Notes: generated by a model not told the origin, from the letters alone. A DNA stretch of 17,835 nt from an uncultured Clostridia bacterium (GCA_947624715.1 CANQLO010000034.1:1-17835), one strand, 5' to 3'. Numbered from the stretch's first letter, positions 1-7,620 are shown. Made by a program: numbers and translations.

Positions 1-149
1 TTTGTTGTACCAAAAATTAACTCAAAAATTTTTTTAAATATTTTTCAAAAAAATGTTGACATTTAATAGTTGGTCTTTAAAAATGCGTAATTAATTTTTT
101 GATAATCGTATTATATCACATTTTTAAAAAGATTACCATACCTTTTATA

Positions 150-267
150 AACATAAATATAGTTATTTTTTCATGCCTTGTTGTCGCAACGCAACCTAAA
201 GGTTGCTGCTCCAGCGCGCTTTGCTTGTTAGCGGCCAAGGCTATTCAAAAATAACTATATTTATGTT
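150..267. repeat. Palindromic MITE-like element, copy 1
   Basis: Perfect 21-bp inverted repeats at 150-170 and 247-267 bound an interior that is much more GC-rich than its surroundings. Inside are a small hairpin (CAACC, 4-5 nt, GGTTG) and a GCCTTG/CAAGGC pair near the ends of the core. A second, shorter copy with the same left core and the CTCCAGC block lies at 6934-7026. No ORF fits inside, so it is a non-autonomous palindromic repeat. The rest of 1-419 is AT-rich, and I see no gene in it. Confidence 0.75.
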
Positions 268-288
268 ATTAAATTTATGTTATTAAAT
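261..288. repeat. Tandem 14-bp duplication at the edge of palindromic copy 1
   Basis: The 14-mer TTATGTTATTAAAT occurs twice head to tail (261-274, 275-288). The first unit includes the last bases of the right arm of the palindromic element. It may be a slippage product. No matching copy flanks the left arm, so it is not a classic target-site duplication. Confidence 0.6.
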
Positions 289-419
289 TTATTTTTCTCT
301 TTATAATTTTCAGTCCAATATGACATAATATCAATCCTTTCAAAATTAATATAAATATATATTTATTATTGCCAAATAAAAAATTTTTTTACAAAATAAT
401 TAAAAAATATATATAAATA

Positions 420-448
420 TTGTATATTATTTTTTCTTATGTTATATT
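420..448 (+). promoter_or_regulatory. Candidate sigma-A promoter for the 483-1013 gene
   Basis: TTGTAT (420-425), a 17-bp spacer and TATATT (443-448) would start RNA near 455, just upstream of the CGGAGG ribosome site at 468-473. This argues against the in-frame ATG at 420 as the real start, because it lies inside the promoter. The -35 box is only a moderate match. Confidence 0.4.
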
Positions 449-482
449 TAAAATAATAAAAAAAATACGGAGGAAAAAATAT

Positions 483-1013
483 ATGGGTAGTAGTATAATA
501 CCAGATGAGAAAACTGTAAAAGGTATAAAAAATGTATTAATAATAATATGCATAACTTTAACTATACTTATTGGATTAATAATAATAGTTATATTAGCAA
601 AAAAGGTTGGAAGAGTAGCAGACGAAAATACTTTTGAAAATATTATGACAGAAAGAGGTTATATAGTAACTGATGAAACTACTAGATTTTCTAATGCATC
701 ATATATAATTACATCAGCAATTTTAGCTAAGCATCCAGAAGGTTCTTATAACATTAGATTTGTAAGGCTTTACAATCAAGATTATTCTTCACAATTCTTT
801 AATACACTAAAAACTTCATATGAAAAGCAAAAGACAAAAAGCAATGTTGTATCAGAATCATTTAGTGATGATAATAGTAAAGGAAAATATCTTTTAACAA
901 CAAAAAATATGTATGTTAGAATAGAAAAGTCAGGAAATGCTGTATTTGAAGCAAGTGGATATCCTCAATACAAGAAAGAAGTGGATGATTTATTTAAAGA
1001 ATTAGGATTTTAA
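483..1013 (+). CDS. Small membrane-anchored protein of unknown function
   Basis: The family is not recognised. The start at 483 is chosen because GGAGG lies 9 nt upstream; an in-frame ATG at 420 would add 21 residues but has no ribosome site and overlaps a promoter. The 176-residue product has a short polar N-terminus (1-16), one strongly hydrophobic segment at about 17-39 rich in Ile and Leu, then KK. A soluble domain of about 135 residues follows, with mixed alpha/beta character and no cysteines. No lipobox or cleavable signal peptide is obvious, so an uncleaved anchor with the domain outside is the simplest reading. The gene stands alone and is convergent with the VWA surface protein; a large hairpin separates them. 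Confidence 0.75.
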   Translation: MGSSIIPDEKTVKGIKNVLIIICITLTILIGLIIIVILAKKVGRVADENTFENIMTERGYIVTDETTRFSNASYIITSAILAKHPEGSYNIRFVRLYNQDYSSQFFNTLKTSYEKQKTKSNVVSESFSDDNSKGKYLLTTKNMYVRIEKSGNAVFEASGYPQYKKEVDDLFKELGF

Positions 1014-1036
1014 TTTTCAACGTCAAGTGTCAAAGT

Positions 1037-1145
1037 GTCAAAGGGGACGGAGGATGTCAAAGGGGACGGAGGATATTGACATTAATTGTCAAAGGGGACG
1101 GAGGATATTGACATTAATTGTCAATATCCTCCGTCCCCTTTGACA
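1037..1145. repeat. GGGGACGGAGG repeat cluster (REP-like)
   Basis: The unit GTCAAAGGGGACGGAGGAT occurs directly at 1037-1055, 1056-1074 and 1088-1106, and inverted at 1126-1144. The two 32-bp blocks 1056-1087 and 1088-1119 are identical head-to-tail copies. Just before the cluster are short GTGTCAA-type repeats (1021-1040). A diverged copy with the same short-repeat lead-in lies at 15793-15852. From memory, similar GGGGACGG palindromes are common between genes in Firmicutes and resemble REP sequences mobilised by IS200-like (RAYT) transposases; none is encoded here. Confidence 0.8.
1087..1145. terminator. 27-bp perfect hairpin between convergent genes
   Basis: Perfect 27-bp arms (1087-1113 and 1119-1145) enclose a 5-nt loop. 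It sits 73 bp after one stop codon and 10 bp before the other gene's stop, where a bidirectional terminator is expected. There is no clean T-run directly after the stem, so termination is inferred; the structure itself is part of the repeat element. Confidence 0.5.
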
Positions 1146-1155
1146 CCGTTTAAAA

Positions 1156-2592
1156 TTATTTTAAATTATTTCTTTTATAAGATATAAAGCTAAATGTTGC
1201 TATTCCAATTGATAAAGCTATAAGAGTTCCAGTAATAAATGGTGTATTTGAACCTGTTTGAGGAAGTTGTTTATCAGGAGGTAAATTATCCTTAGGTTGA
1301 GGTACACTTAATGCAACAATAGGAGCTTTATCATTATTTTTTTGTTCTCCTTGAACACTGTTTTCTTTGTAATCTATTGAAACATTTCTATTAGTAGGAA
1401 GGTTAACTCCAACTATATCACTTGAGAATGTATCTTTTAAAGATAATCTATAAGTAAATGTAGCAACTTCACCAGGTTTTAACTCTGATATTGTCCATGT
1501 AATAGAATTATCTTCAGTATTAACATTAGCTGTAACAGTTCCAATTTCAGGTTTTGTTAAATATGCAAAATTAAAGTTATCTATAATATTTTGTGGGAAA
1601 TAGTCTTTAATAACTATATCTGTTAAAATATAATCATTAACAGGAAATAATTCTGCATAAATATCATTTGTAACTGTATCAATGACTTCTTGATCATTTA
1701 CATAGTATACAGAACCAGCAGTAGGAGCTAAAGGAGTACCAAAAACATAGTAAGCAACGTCTTTATATGTTTTAAATGTTGCGTCTTCTGGTCTGCTACT
1801 TACAACTATATTATCATCTGTAATATCAATAAGCATTGATATTACATTAATTCCTTTTTCATCTAAATCTTGTAATTTAGCTTTAGTAGGATCTGCAGAT
1901 GCTTCAGTATATAAATCTACTTTAACGCCTTTTGCTGTATTTGGAACAGCATCTGTTAAAATAACTACGTATTTATTGGCATCTTCATTTTCAGATGTAT
2001 TAAGTAACTTCTCAGCTGTTTCTAATCCAATCTCAACATCTGTTCTAGCACCCATTGAATCTTGTTCAACAGTTTCTAAAGCAGCTTTTAGAGTTTGTTC
2101 ATCATCAGTTAAAGCATTTGTTACTATCTTAGCATCAGCTTCAGTTCCTTCTTGAGCAGGATCTGAACTTGTTGCAAACTCCACAATACCAATTTTTATA
2201 TTTTCATGTCTTTCTAATAGCTTATCTATTAATTGTTCAGCAGAGTTCAAAACTAATTTCTTTCTACTCATGTCTTCATTATTAACTGTTACTTGACGCT
2301 CAGCCATACTATTTGATGTATCAATTAACAAAACAATCTCAGCATCAAGATTTTCCAAAGCTTCTTGATTATTTCTAGCTGTTAATTGGATATCAATAGT
2401 TTTATTAACAGTATCTATCTGAACCATCTTCTTTTCAAATTCTCCGTATTTACCAAAAACCATTGAATTAACATTATCTTCAACTAATCTCATTGTAGCA
2501 TCACCTTTAGCAACTGGTGTAGCAGCTAAACATGTAGTTGATAATAAAATTAATACAATTAGAGACATTGTAAATTTTAAATATTTTTTCAT
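1156..2592 (-). CDS. LPxTG-anchored VWA-domain surface protein
   Basis: A 478-residue cell-wall surface protein, probably an adhesin or pilus-type component. It has a Sec signal peptide (about 1-24, MKKYLKF then a hydrophobic core, with Ala-Ala near the cleavage site). A von Willebrand A domain covers about 85-315 with an intact metal-ion-dependent adhesion site: DTSNS at 91-95, Thr184 and Asp214. Residues about 320-410 resemble a DUF11/isopeptide-type beta domain (PGEVATFTY). A Pro-rich linker leads to the sortase signal LPQTG (443-447), a hydrophobic stretch and a KR tail. The ribosome site is an AAGGAAAGGAA tract just upstream. No sortase or partner pilin lies in the window. The metal site implies ligand binding; the ligand cannot be told. 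Confidence 0.9.
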   Translation of the reverse strand: MKKYLKFTMSLIVLILLSTTCLAATPVAKGDATMRLVEDNVNSMVFGKYGEFEKKMVQIDTVNKTIDIQLTARNNQEALENLDAEIVLLIDTSNSMAERQVTVNNEDMSRKKLVLNSAEQLIDKLLERHENIKIGIVEFATSSDPAQEGTEADAKIVTNALTDDEQTLKAALETVEQDSMGARTDVEIGLETAEKLLNTSENEDANKYVVILTDAVPNTAKGVKVDLYTEASADPTKAKLQDLDEKGINVISMLIDITDDNIVVSSRPEDATFKTYKDVAYYVFGTPLAPTAGSVYYVNDQEVIDTVTNDIYAELFPVNDYILTDIVIKDYFPQNIIDNFNFAYLTKPEIGTVTANVNTEDNSITWTISELKPGEVATFTYRLSLKDTFSSDIVGVNLPTNRNVSIDYKENSVQGEQKNNDKAPIVALSVPQPKDNLPPDKQLPQTGSNTPFITGTLIALSIGIATFSFISYKRNNLK

Positions 2593-2686
2593 TTTAAATT
2601 TCCTTTCCTTTCTTATTTTATTTAAAGGTACATATTAATATTTCTCTTAATATTATAAACAATATTAAAGAAATTAAACTTTAATA

Positions 2687-2715
2687 ATTATAGCATAATA
2701 AAGCTATATATTCAA
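2687..2715 (-). promoter_or_regulatory. Promoter for the VWA surface gene
   Basis: Read on the minus strand: TTGAAT (2715-2710), a 17-bp spacer and TATAAT (2692-2687). RNA would begin near 2680, giving a leader of about 88 nt before the start codon at 2592. Phased A-tracts lie directly upstream of the -35 box. Confidence 0.65.
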
Positions 2716-2718
2716 TAC

Positions 2719-2778
2719 AAAAATGTTAAAAAATATGTCAAAAACATTAAAAATATGTTAAAAATTTGTATATTTGTT
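2719..2778. repeat. Three ~20-bp A-tract repeats upstream of the VWA promoter
   Basis: Three related units of 21, 20 and 19 bp begin with AAAAA at 2719, 2740 and 2760; the first two carry a second A-tract in the middle. Five A-tracts are centred near 2721, 2730, 2742, 2751 and 2762, about 10 bp apart, the spacing that bends DNA. They lie immediately upstream of the -35 box at 2710-2715. Confidence 0.5.
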
Positions 2779-2788
2779 AAAAAATAAA

Positions 2789-3280
2789 TTAATATGTCAT
2801 TTTGCCATCTAATAAATCATCTTGTTTTATCCAATCCTCAACATTAAATTGTGCATATTCAGTTTTATTAATTCTAGTATAAACAGTATCAATACCAGCA
2901 TTTATAATAAGTTTTCTACACATTTGACAAGGAGAGGCGCCTTTTTCATATTCATTTGAATCTTTTTTTACTCCAACTAAATATAGACTAGAACCAATCA
3001 TTTTATCACGAGAGGTGCTAATCATTGCATTTTGCTCAGCATGTACACTTCTGCAAGCATCGTATCCACCATGATGTATTTCTGGAAACATTTTCTTTTT
3101 AGAACAATATCCTAAATCAATACAATTTTTTCTTCCACGTGGAGCTCCGTTATAGCCAGTAGCAATTATTTCATCATTTTTTACTATAATGCAACCATAG
3201 TTTTTTAATAAACAAGTACTTCTTTCAGCAACAGTTTCAGCAATGTCTAAATAATAATTTATTTTACTTACTCTTTCCAT
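2789..3280 (-). CDS. comEB: dCMP deaminase
   Basis: A cytidine/deoxycytidylate deaminase family enzyme that converts dCMP to dUMP, feeding thymidylate synthesis. In the 163-residue product the zinc site is clear: HAE at 80-82 (His80 ligand, Glu82 proton shuttle) and PCQMC at 117-121 (Cys118 and Cys121 ligands). The TGYNGAPRG block at 41-49 is typical of dCMP rather than free-cytidine deaminases. The start at 3280 is chosen because AAAGGAGG lies 6 nt upstream; an ATG at 3310 would add 10 residues but lies upstream of the predicted RNA start. The nearest relative with a name is B. subtilis ComEB, but no competence genes are nearby. Confidence 0.92.
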   Translation of the reverse strand: MERVSKINYYLDIAETVAERSTCLLKNYGCIIVKNDEIIATGYNGAPRGRKNCIDLGYCSKKKMFPEIHHGGYDACRSVHAEQNAMISTSRDKMIGSSLYLVGVKKDSNEYEKGASPCQMCRKLIINAGIDTVYTRINKTEYAQFNVEDWIKQDDLLDGKMTY

Positions 3281-3310
3281 AGAGCCTCCTTTTAAATATT
3301 TTCTATCCAA

Positions 3311-3339
3311 AATATATCAAAAATTATGATATAAGTCAA
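3311..3339 (-). promoter_or_regulatory. Promoter for dCMP deaminase
   Basis: Read on the minus strand: TTGACT (3339-3334), a 17-bp spacer and TATATT (3316-3311). RNA would start near 3304, about 24 nt before the chosen start codon and just ahead of the AAAGGAGG ribosome site. Confidence 0.7.
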
Positions 3340-3362
3340 TTTTATATATTGTTTTATAAAAA

Positions 3363-3477
3363 ATGAAAAGTAAATCAAGAAATAAACATAAAATGGAAAT
3401 TTTTATTTGGCTTAATTGCCGAAACTATTATTATAGTATTTGCCTTAATTATATTGTTTATAATTTTGAGCAAATAA
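3363..3477 (+). pseudogene. Possible frameshifted fragment of a small membrane protein
   Basis: An ATG at 3363 starts a basic stretch (MKSKSRNKHK). The hydrophobic continuation lies in another frame: WKFLFGLIAETI... through LSK, ending at the TAA at 3475-3477. Removing one A from the AAAA run at 3390-3393 would join them into a 37-residue peptide with a basic N-terminus and one membrane segment. This resembles the N-terminal anchors of LCP proteins or class A penicillin-binding proteins. No ribosome site is visible, so it may be a decayed fragment or chance. Confidence 0.25.
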
Positions 3478-3484
3478 TAATAAG

Positions 3485-3524
3485 AAAAACACATCTGTAA
3501 TTTGAACCATTGCGATGTGTTTTT
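3485..3524. terminator. Hairpin terminator candidate
   Basis: Arms AAAAACACATC (3485-3495) and GATGTGTTTTT (3514-3524) pair perfectly over 11 bp, with an 18-nt loop and a T5 end. It directly follows the small membrane-peptide remnant ending at 3477. Confidence 0.5.
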
Positions 3525-3532
3525 ACATATTC

Positions 3533-3563
3533 AATGGCAAACCACGTTTGTGGTTTTTCCATT
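3533..3563. terminator. Second hairpin terminator candidate
   Basis: An outer AATGG/CCATT pair (3533-3537, 3559-3563) and an inner AAACCAC/GTGGTTT pair (3539-3545, 3550-3556) form one stem with small bulges and a 4-nt loop. It stands between the upstream hairpin and the folD promoter, and would insulate folD from upstream transcription. Confidence 0.45.
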
Positions 3564-3655
3564 CCTACTTTTATTATACTTTAATTTTGTTTTTTAGTCA
3601 ACAAGAAATGTACATTTTTCTAAAAATTTACAAAAAAATAATGGAAAGCGGGTAA

Positions 3656-3684
3656 TTGATTTTAGATTCTTATTATGATAGAAT
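3656..3684 (+). promoter_or_regulatory. Promoter of the folD-priA block
   Basis: TTGATT (3656-3661), a 17-bp spacer and TAGAAT (3679-3684) place the RNA start near 3691, just ahead of the AGGAAGGA ribosome site at 3696-3703. Confidence 0.6.
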
Positions 3685-3714
3685 GAGAAAAAATTAGGAA
3701 GGAAATATCATAAA

Positions 3715-4560
3715 ATGTCTATATTAATAAATGGAAAAGAATTAGCAAAAGAAATTAGATTAGAATTAAAAGAAAAAGTTGAGAAAGAAAATCTTTCACC
3801 AATGCTTGCTGTAATACTTTGTGGAGATAATGAAGCATCAAAAGTATATGTTCGTAATAAAAGTAAAGCATGTGATGAAGTCGGAATAAAATTTAAAGAA
3901 TATTTACTTCCAAGTGAAACAAAACAAGAGGAATTATTAAATTTAATAGATAAATTAAATAATGATTCAAAAATTGATGGTATATTACTTCAAAGTCCAA
4001 TACCAAAAGGATTAAATATCGAAGAGGCATTTGCAAAAATTTCTCCAGAAAAAGATGTGGATGGATTTAATCCTTACAATGTTGGAAAGCTTGTAATAGG
4101 AGAAGATGGTTTTATACCATGTACACCTTATGGAATCATGAAAATGTTTGAAAAATATAATATTGATTTACAAGGAAAAAAAGCTGTTATAATTGGAAGA
4201 AGCAATATTGTAGGAAAGCCAATGGCACAATGTTTACTATCCAAAAATGCAACAGTTACAATATGCCATTCTAAAACAAAGGATTTAAAAGAGGAATTAA
4301 AAGAAGCGGATATTATAGTTGCTGCAGTAGGAGTAAGAGCATTAGTAAAAGCTGATATGGTTAAAGATGGGGTAGTTGTTATTGATGTTGGAATGAATAG
4401 AAATGATGAAGGTAAACTTTGTGGAGATGTTGATTTTGAAGAAGTCTCTAAAAAGGCAAGTTATATAACACCAGTGCCAGGTGGTGTAGGACCTATGACA
4501 ATAGCAATGCTTATGAATAATGTTGTTAAGGCACATGTACAAAGAAATAAAAAGCTGTAA
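3715..4560 (+). CDS. folD: Bifunctional methylene-THF dehydrogenase/cyclohydrolase FolD
   Basis: A cytosolic enzyme that interconverts 5,10-methylene-THF, 5,10-methenyl-THF and 10-formyl-THF with NADP(H). At 281 residues it has the family's normal length. Visible motifs are SKVYVRNK at 42-49 (catalytic Tyr45 and Lys49), the DGILLQSPIP block near 88, DVDGFNP, a Rossmann signature GRSNIVGKP near 162, and PVPGGVGPMT near the C-terminus. AGGAAGGA lies 11 nt before the ATG and a promoter lies just upstream. Its 10-formyl-THF product is the substrate of Fmt, encoded downstream in the same direction. The gene is intact. Confidence 0.97.
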   Translation: MSILINGKELAKEIRLELKEKVEKENLSPMLAVILCGDNEASKVYVRNKSKACDEVGIKFKEYLLPSETKQEELLNLIDKLNNDSKIDGILLQSPIPKGLNIEEAFAKISPEKDVDGFNPYNVGKLVIGEDGFIPCTPYGIMKMFEKYNIDLQGKKAVIIGRSNIVGKPMAQCLLSKNATVTICHSKTKDLKEELKEADIIVAAVGVRALVKADMVKDGVVVIDVGMNRNDEGKLCGDVDFEEVSKKASYITPVPGGVGPMTIAMLMNNVVKAHVQRNKKL

Positions 4561-4675
4561 AAAAATTGAGAGTTATAAAAATTTAATCATAAGAAATAAA
4601 GCAAAATTAGAAAAAAGTTTAATCAAAAGAAATAAAGTAAAATTAGAAGAAGAATTTAATCAAAAGGACAAGTAA
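4520..4675 (+). CDS. Possible small ORF bridging folD and priA
   Basis: In the +1 frame relative to folD, an ORF opens at ATG 4520 (or ATG 4535, which has AAGG upstream), inside the folD 3' end. It runs 51 codons to a TAA that overlaps the priA start as TAATG. The product is basic and contains a 12-13 residue repeat: KNLIIRNKAKLE then KSLIKRNKVKLE. The overlap is a classic translational-coupling arrangement. Against it, no strong ribosome site is seen and the repeat may simply be duplicated spacer DNA. The function is unknown. Confidence 0.3.
   Translation: MLLRHMYKEIKSCKKIESYKNLIIRNKAKLEKSLIKRNKVKLEEEFNQKDK
4582..4674 (+). repeat. 36-37 bp tandem repeat between folD and priA
   Basis: Two and a half units start with TTTAATCA at 4582, 4618 and 4655. 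The first two units differ at only a few bases; the third is truncated and supplies the AAGGA ribosome site used by priA. The period is 36 then 37 bp. Confidence 0.75.
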
Positions 4676-6894
4676 TGATAGCAGAAGTTATAATTGATAG
4701 CAGTGTAAAAACATTAAATAGAATATTTGATTATGAGATTCCAAGTGATTTAGAAGTTAAAATTGGAACTAGGGTTTTTGTGCCTTTTGGAAACAAAAAG
4801 GAATTAGAAGAAGGAATAGTTGTTGGAATAAAAGAAAAATCAAATTACAAAGTAAAAGAAATAGCATCACTTCAAGAAGAACAAATAAAAGAAGAGTATA
4901 TTAACTTAGCTAAATGGATGTCAGAAAGATATTTTTGCAATGTTGCAGATTGTTTAAGATTAATGCTTCCACCAGGAAGAACATCTAAAAATGTTTCAAA
5001 TAGAGTAAAAGAAAAAAGAGTAAATTTTGTTACTCTTGCTAAAGATGCTGATGAGATATTACTAGATATTGAGTCAGGTAAAATGAAATCTGAAAAGCAA
5101 AAAAATGTATTAGAATTTATCATAAATAACGATAGTGCAACAATTCAGGATATAGAGCTTTTTACAGATGCTTCTAGTAGCATTGTAAAAACTCTTGTTA
5201 AAAATGGATACTTAGAGATAAACAATGTTCAAGTAGAAAGAAATCCTTTTTTACACAAAGTGGTTGTGAAAAGTGTGGATTTAAATCTAACAGATGAGCA
5301 AAAAGTTGCGTTTGATAAAATAGGTAATTCAGGAAAATATTTATTATATGGAATAACAGGTTCAGGAAAAACAGAAATTTATCTAAGATTAATTGAAAAA
5401 ATGTTAAAACAAAATAAAAGTAGCATAATGTTAGTTCCAGAAATTTCACTTACACCGCAAACAGTTGATAGATTTATTTCAAGATTTGGAGAGGAACAAA
5501 TTGCAGTTTTGCATAGTAAACTATCAATAGGGGAGAGATTTGATCAATGGAATAAAATTAAATCAGGTGAAGCTAAAATAATAATTGGAGCTAGATCTGC
5601 AATATTTGCCCCTGCAATTAATTTAGGCTTGATAATAATTGATGAAGAACATGATGAGTCGTATCAATCAGAAATGATGCCTAGATATGATGCAAGAGAA
5701 GTTGCAGAATATTTAGTAAATGATAAAAATATTCCTTTAGTTTTAGGAAGTGCAACACCAGATATGAACACGTTTCATAAAGCAGAAACTGGGGAATATG
5801 AATTATTAACTTTATCTAAAAGAGCTAACAATTCTAAGCTCCCAACAGTTGAAATTGTTGATTTAAGACAAGAACTTTCAAATGGAAATAAATCAATGAT
5901 TAGCAAAAAGCTTCACGAAGAAATTGAAAAAAATCTTGAAGCTAAAAAACAAACAATACTTTATTTAAATAGAAGAGGTTTTTCTACATTTGTAATGTGT
6001 AGAGATTGTGGATATACAGTAAAATGTAAAAGATGTGATATTACTTTAACATATCATAAATATGAACATAAGTTAAGATGTCATTATTGTGGTTATGAAC
6101 AGGATGAAGTTAGAGTATGTCCAGAATGTCATAGTGAAAATATTAGATATTTTGGAACAGGAACTCAAAAACTAGAAGAAGAAATAAAGAAATTATTTCC
6201 AACAGCAAGTACAATTAGAATGGATATAGATACAGTTTCTAAAAAAAATTCTCATGAACAAATATTAAATAAGTTCAAAGATGAAAATATCGATATTTTA
6301 ATTGGAACACAGATGGTAGTAAAAGGACACCATTTTCCAAATGTAACTTTAGTTGGAGTAATTGCAGCTGATGGAAGTTTAAACATTGGTGATTTTAGAG
6401 CAAATGAAAAAACGTTTCAGATACTAACTCAAGTAGCAGGAAGAGCAGGAAGAGAAAAAGATGAAGGAAAAGTTATAATTCAAACTTATAATCCTGATAA
6501 TTATGCAATAGAATTTTCTAAGCTTCAAGACTATAATTTGTTTTATGAAACAGAAATAGATATTAGAAAACAGTTGAAATATCCGCCATTTTGCGATATA
6601 ATAGTTATTGATATGTCATCAAAAGATATGAGAGAACTTAAAAAAGTTTCAAAAGAAATTCATACTTATTTAAAAAGAAGAGTAATTGATGAAAAATTTG
6701 GATTATTACTTTATAGTCCGGTTCCTTCACCAATAGAAAAAATAAAAGATAGATTCCGTATGAGAATTTTAATTAAATGTAAGTATGATGAAAGAGTTAA
6801 CAGTTTATTAAAAGATAGTTTAAATGAATTTTATAAAATGAAAACAGTTTCAGCTAGAATGGCTGTAGAACTAAATCCAAATAATATGTTATAA
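4675..6894 (+). CDS. priA: Primosomal protein N' (PriA), replication-restart helicase
   Basis: A 3'-5' DNA helicase that recognises stalled forks and reloads the replisome. The 739-residue protein has the normal domain order: a 3'-DNA-binding N-terminus (MIAEVIIDSSV), a winged-helix region, then the helicase. Walker A is GITGSGKT at 226-233, the DEEH box is at 323-326 and GSATPD is at 358-363. Eight zinc-binding cysteines lie at 442, 445, 451, 454, 469, 472, 482 and 485. Motifs V/VI follow, with GTQMVVKGHHF and QVAGRAGR. The start follows AAGGA and overlaps the preceding TAA. PriA-def-fmt is a common Firmicute gene order, but here a palindromic repeat sits between priA and def. Confidence 0.97.
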   Translation: MIAEVIIDSSVKTLNRIFDYEIPSDLEVKIGTRVFVPFGNKKELEEGIVVGIKEKSNYKVKEIASLQEEQIKEEYINLAKWMSERYFCNVADCLRLMLPPGRTSKNVSNRVKEKRVNFVTLAKDADEILLDIESGKMKSEKQKNVLEFIINNDSATIQDIELFTDASSSIVKTLVKNGYLEINNVQVERNPFLHKVVVKSVDLNLTDEQKVAFDKIGNSGKYLLYGITGSGKTEIYLRLIEKMLKQNKSSIMLVPEISLTPQTVDRFISRFGEEQIAVLHSKLSIGERFDQWNKIKSGEAKIIIGARSAIFAPAINLGLIIIDEEHDESYQSEMMPRYDAREVAEYLVNDKNIPLVLGSATPDMNTFHKAETGEYELLTLSKRANNSKLPTVEIVDLRQELSNGNKSMISKKLHEEIEKNLEAKKQTILYLNRRGFSTFVMCRDCGYTVKCKRCDITLTYHKYEHKLRCHYCGYEQDEVRVCPECHSENIRYFGTGTQKLEEEIKKLFPTASTIRMDIDTVSKKNSHEQILNKFKDENIDILIGTQMVVKGHHFPNVTLVGVIAADGSLNIGDFRANEKTFQILTQVAGRAGREKDEGKVIIQTYNPDNYAIEFSKLQDYNLFYETEIDIRKQLKYPPFCDIIVIDMSSKDMRELKKVSKEIHTYLKRRVIDEKFGLLLYSPVPSPIEKIKDRFRMRILIKCKYDERVNSLLKDSLNEFYKMKTVSARMAVELNPNNML

Positions 6895-6933
6895 TATGTA
6901 TATTACTATAAACAGTTTGAAATATTAAGTGTA

Positions 6934-7026
6934 TGAATATAGTTATTTTTTCAAGCCTTGTTGTCGCTAGGCAACCTAACGGTTGTCGCTCCAGCTACGC
7001 GGCATTTTCAAAAATAACTATATTCA
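6934..7026. repeat. Palindromic MITE-like element, copy 2
   Basis: Perfect 17-bp inverted repeats at 6934-6950 and 7010-7026 bound a GC-rich core. It shares with copy 1 (150-267) the arm AATATAGTTATTTTTTCA, then GCCTTGTTGTCGC, the CAACC/GGTTG mini-hairpin and CTCCAGC, but it is 25 bp shorter because the part after CTCCAGC is reduced. It lies 39 bp after the priA stop and 55 bp before def, so it interrupts a usually compact operon. It may also act as a terminator or RNA processing site. Confidence 0.8.
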
Positions 7027-7081
7027 AACCTCTTAGTTGTTAGTTAAAAATTGTAAAATGTAGCATAAAAAGGAGGAGTAA

Positions 7082-7573
7082 ATGGCATTAAGAGAAATAA
7101 GATTAGAAGGAGACGAGATTCTTAGAAAAAGATCAAGAGAAGTAGAAGTAATAGATGATAAAATAAAAGAACTTATTAAAGATATGGATGAAACTATGCA
7201 TGCAGCAAATGGAGTTGGACTTTCTGCTGTTCAAGTAGGAGTTTTAAAAAGAATTATTGTAATAGATATAAATTATGATGGTAGTCCATCAATCATACTC
7301 ATAAATCCAGAAATAGTGAAAACAAAAGGACAAGAAGAATACCAAGAAGGTTGTTTAAGTTTTCCAAATAAATTTGCTAAGGTTATAAGACCCAGTGAAG
7401 TGACAGTAAGAGCTTTAAATGAAAATGGAAAGCAAGTTACAATAAAGGGAAAAGGACTTCTTGCAGAAGCACTTTGTCATGAGATTGACCACTTAGATGG
7501 GAAATTATTTGTTGATATAATGGAACCCGGAACCTTAGAATATATAGAAAAAGAGGAAGAAAAAAATAATTAA
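7082..7573 (+). CDS. def: Peptide deformylase
   Basis: Removes the N-formyl group from nascent proteins at the ribosome exit, using a bound metal (usually Fe2+). The 163-residue protein has all three signature motifs: GVGLSAVQ at 44-51, EGCLS at 89-93 (Cys91 metal ligand) and HEIDH at 133-137 (two His ligands and catalytic Glu134). The usual first motif is GxGLAAxQ, so Ser48 replaces the common Ala. A strong AGGAGG lies 5 nt before the ATG. The acidic/basic C-terminal tail (EKEEEKNN) is short. It is followed 88 bp later by fmt, its functional partner. Confidence 0.97.
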   Translation: MALREIRLEGDEILRKRSREVEVIDDKIKELIKDMDETMHAANGVGLSAVQVGVLKRIIVIDINYDGSPSIILINPEIVKTKGQEEYQEGCLSFPNKFAKVIRPSEVTVRALNENGKQVTIKGKGLLAEALCHEIDHLDGKLFVDIMEPGTLEYIEKEEEKNN

Positions 7574-7620
7574 AAATTATAAAATAAAAAAAGAAATCAA
7601 CTTAATAATTAAAAATATAG

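Noticed and set aside
175..241. Integron attC-like site in the palindromic core
   Set aside because: GTT/AAC motifs occur, but the conserved core-site pattern does not fit, and there is no integrase or cassette structure.
1037..1144. CRISPR-like array
   Set aside because: Repeats are adjacent or inverted with no unique spacers between them, and no cas genes are present.
3285..3310. Longer dCMP deaminase start at 3310
   Set aside because: It adds 10 residues without a ribosome site and lies upstream of the predicted RNA start; 3280 has AAAGGAGG.
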